7,012 nt of DNA from contig CAYYGL010000225.1 in NCBI GenBank assembly GCA_964471235.1, forward strand, positions 1 through 7,012, read 5' to 3'. Within the stretch, counting starts at the first letter, position 1; each line of letters starts with the position of its first letter. This DNA comes from CAYYGL01 sp964471235 (GTDB lineage Bacteria > Calditrichota > Calditrichia > RBG-13-44-9 > J075). Shown piece after piece: positions 6,391-7,012 of the stretch. The translations under genes were made by a program, and so were the position numbers. The notes below the pieces were generated by a model, which was given only the letters and a program-made list of their open reading frames with translations, was not told the DNA's origin and made no database searches.

Positions 6391-6428
6391 ATAAACACAA
6401 AGTGCGGCAACCGGGAGATTACCGCACT
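6391..6428 (-). terminator. Intrinsic terminator of the trmD-rplS operon
   Basis: On the minus strand AGTGCGGTAA (6428 to 6419) pairs with TTGCCGCACT (6410 to 6401) over ten positions with one G-U, around an 8-base loop. It is followed by TTGTGTTTAT (6400-6391), a loose T-rich run. It lies 25 bases past the rplS stop and before the acyltransferase start. The T tract is interrupted, so some read-through into the envelope cluster is possible. Confidence 0.75.
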
Positions 6429-6452
6429 GTAAAATCGAGTTATCTGAGAGCG

Positions 6453-6800
6453 TTATCGCTGGCGTTTTTCTTTAATCCGCGCCGCCTTACCTTCCAGATT
6501 ACGGAGGTAATACAATTTAGCGCGCCGCACCCGGCCTACTTTTTTCACCTCAATCTTTTCGATTCGCGGGGAATGGAGCGGAAAGATACGTTCTACTCCC
6601 ACGCCATTGGAAATTTTGCGTACGGTAAAAGTGGCGTTAATACCGCTGCCGCGGCGCTGAATACAGACCCCGGTAAACACCTGAATCCGTTCCTTATCAC
6701 CTTCAATTACCTTTACGTGTACGGCAATGGTGTCCCCCGCTTTAAACCGGGGTAAATCGGAAACCAGTTGATTGGCAGTTACTGCGTTTAAAATGTCCAT
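6453..6800 (-). CDS. rplS: 50S ribosomal protein L19
   Basis: The 115-residue protein has the normal length and near-consensus sequence of L19, a component of the large subunit near the 30S interface. Visible motifs are the SH3-like barrel opening PRFKAGDTIAVHVKVIEGDK (17-36), QVFTGVCIQRRGSG, the signature TFTVRKISNGVGVERIFPLHSP, and a basic tail with VRRAKLYYLRN and GKAARIKEK. The ATG at 6800 has AGGAGAA (6808-6814) seven bases upstream. It begins 15 bases after the trmD stop, the standard gene order of the rpsP-rimM-trmD-rplS operon. The terminator at 6391-6428 closes the unit. Confidence 0.99.
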   Translation of the reverse strand: MDILNAVTANQLVSDLPRFKAGDTIAVHVKVIEGDKERIQVFTGVCIQRRGSGINATFTVRKISNGVGVERIFPLHSPRIEKIEVKKVGRVRRAKLYYLRNLEGKAARIKEKRQR

Positions 6801-6815
6801 CGGTCTATTCTCCTA

Positions 6816-7012
6816 TCACTTTGTTTTTTCCGTGAGGTTTTGTTCCTTTAGATATTTTTGATACAAATCGGGGCGTCGTGCTTTGGTACGGGAAAGGCGC
6901 TGTTCCAGCCGCCAGCGTTCAATTTCGGCATGATTTCCGGACAGCAGCACCTCCGGCACCCGCATCCCCTTAAAATTTTCCGGTCGGGTATAATACGGGC
7001 AATCCAGCAGCC
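6816..7012 (-). CDS. trmD: tRNA (guanine-37-N1)-methyltransferase, C-terminal part (cut by window edge)
   Basis: The last 64 residues and TGA stop (6816-6818) are present; the start and the knotted SAM-binding domain lie beyond the right edge. The visible piece begins LLDCPYYTRPENFKGMRVP and continues VLLSGNHAEIERWRLEQRL, both hallmarks of TrmD. The Asp in LLDC probably corresponds to the proposed general base of the family (Asp169 in the Haemophilus enzyme, from memory). The rest forms the C-terminal helical domain that grips the tRNA anticodon stem, ending in a charged tail. TrmD methylates N1 of G37 next to the anticodon to prevent +1 frameshifting. Being directly upstream of rplS with a 15-base gap confirms the call. 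Confidence 0.96.
   Translation of the reverse strand, partial: LLDCPYYTRPENFKGMRVPEVLLSGNHAEIERWRLEQRLSRTKARRPDLYQKYLKEQNLTEKTK

Overview
The window is mostly an ordinary bacterial chromosome segment read almost entirely on the minus strand. A foreign-looking scrap of a gene sits at the left edge, and a 0.7 kb repeat-bearing gap lies in the middle. The most telling clue to the organism is a lipoprotein with three SbsA/Big_5-type Ig-like domains starting just after a Cys and a Pro/Gly-rich linker. This architecture is typical of the FCB superphylum (Bacteroidota, Ignavibacteriota, Calditrichota, KSB1-like lineages). Core genes are roughly 50-60% GC in lines counted by hand, so a moderate-GC FCB lineage outside classical Bacteroidota is my best guess. 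This is inference and not a species call.

Right to left, in the direction of transcription, the layout is as follows. (1) The 3' end of trmD is followed 15 bases later by rplS (ribosomal protein L19). This is the end of the classical rpsP-rimM-trmD-rplS translation operon, closed by a good hairpin terminator. (2) A three-gene cell-envelope cluster follows. It holds an unusual zinc-ribbon/PH-like/PlsC acyltransferase fusion, an Ig-like surface lipoprotein coupled to it by an ATGA overlap, and dapF (diaminopimelate epimerase) only 8 bases further on. (3) A gene-free stretch of about 700 bases (1801-2508) carries a perfect 13-bp-stem palindrome, a CGCAGAG-type repeat and other inverted repeats. 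(4) manC (mannose-1-phosphate guanylyltransferase), with a strong Shine-Dalgarno, is followed 28 bases later by a small conserved protein of unknown function. (5) A short non-coding stretch with a pyrimidine-rich, roughly 8-base periodic tract comes next. (6) The 3' end of an unrecognised AT-rich plus-strand gene runs in from the left edge and converges on the others.

Functionally the segment joins translation (trmD, rplS) to envelope building: phospholipid acylation (PlsC-like), surface lipoprotein, meso-DAP for peptidoglycan and lysine (dapF), and GDP-mannose for surface glycans (manC). I found no CRISPR array, rRNA, tRNA, complete transposon or convincing new defence system. The most novel items are the acyltransferase fusion, the small protein behind manC, and the repeats in the central gap.
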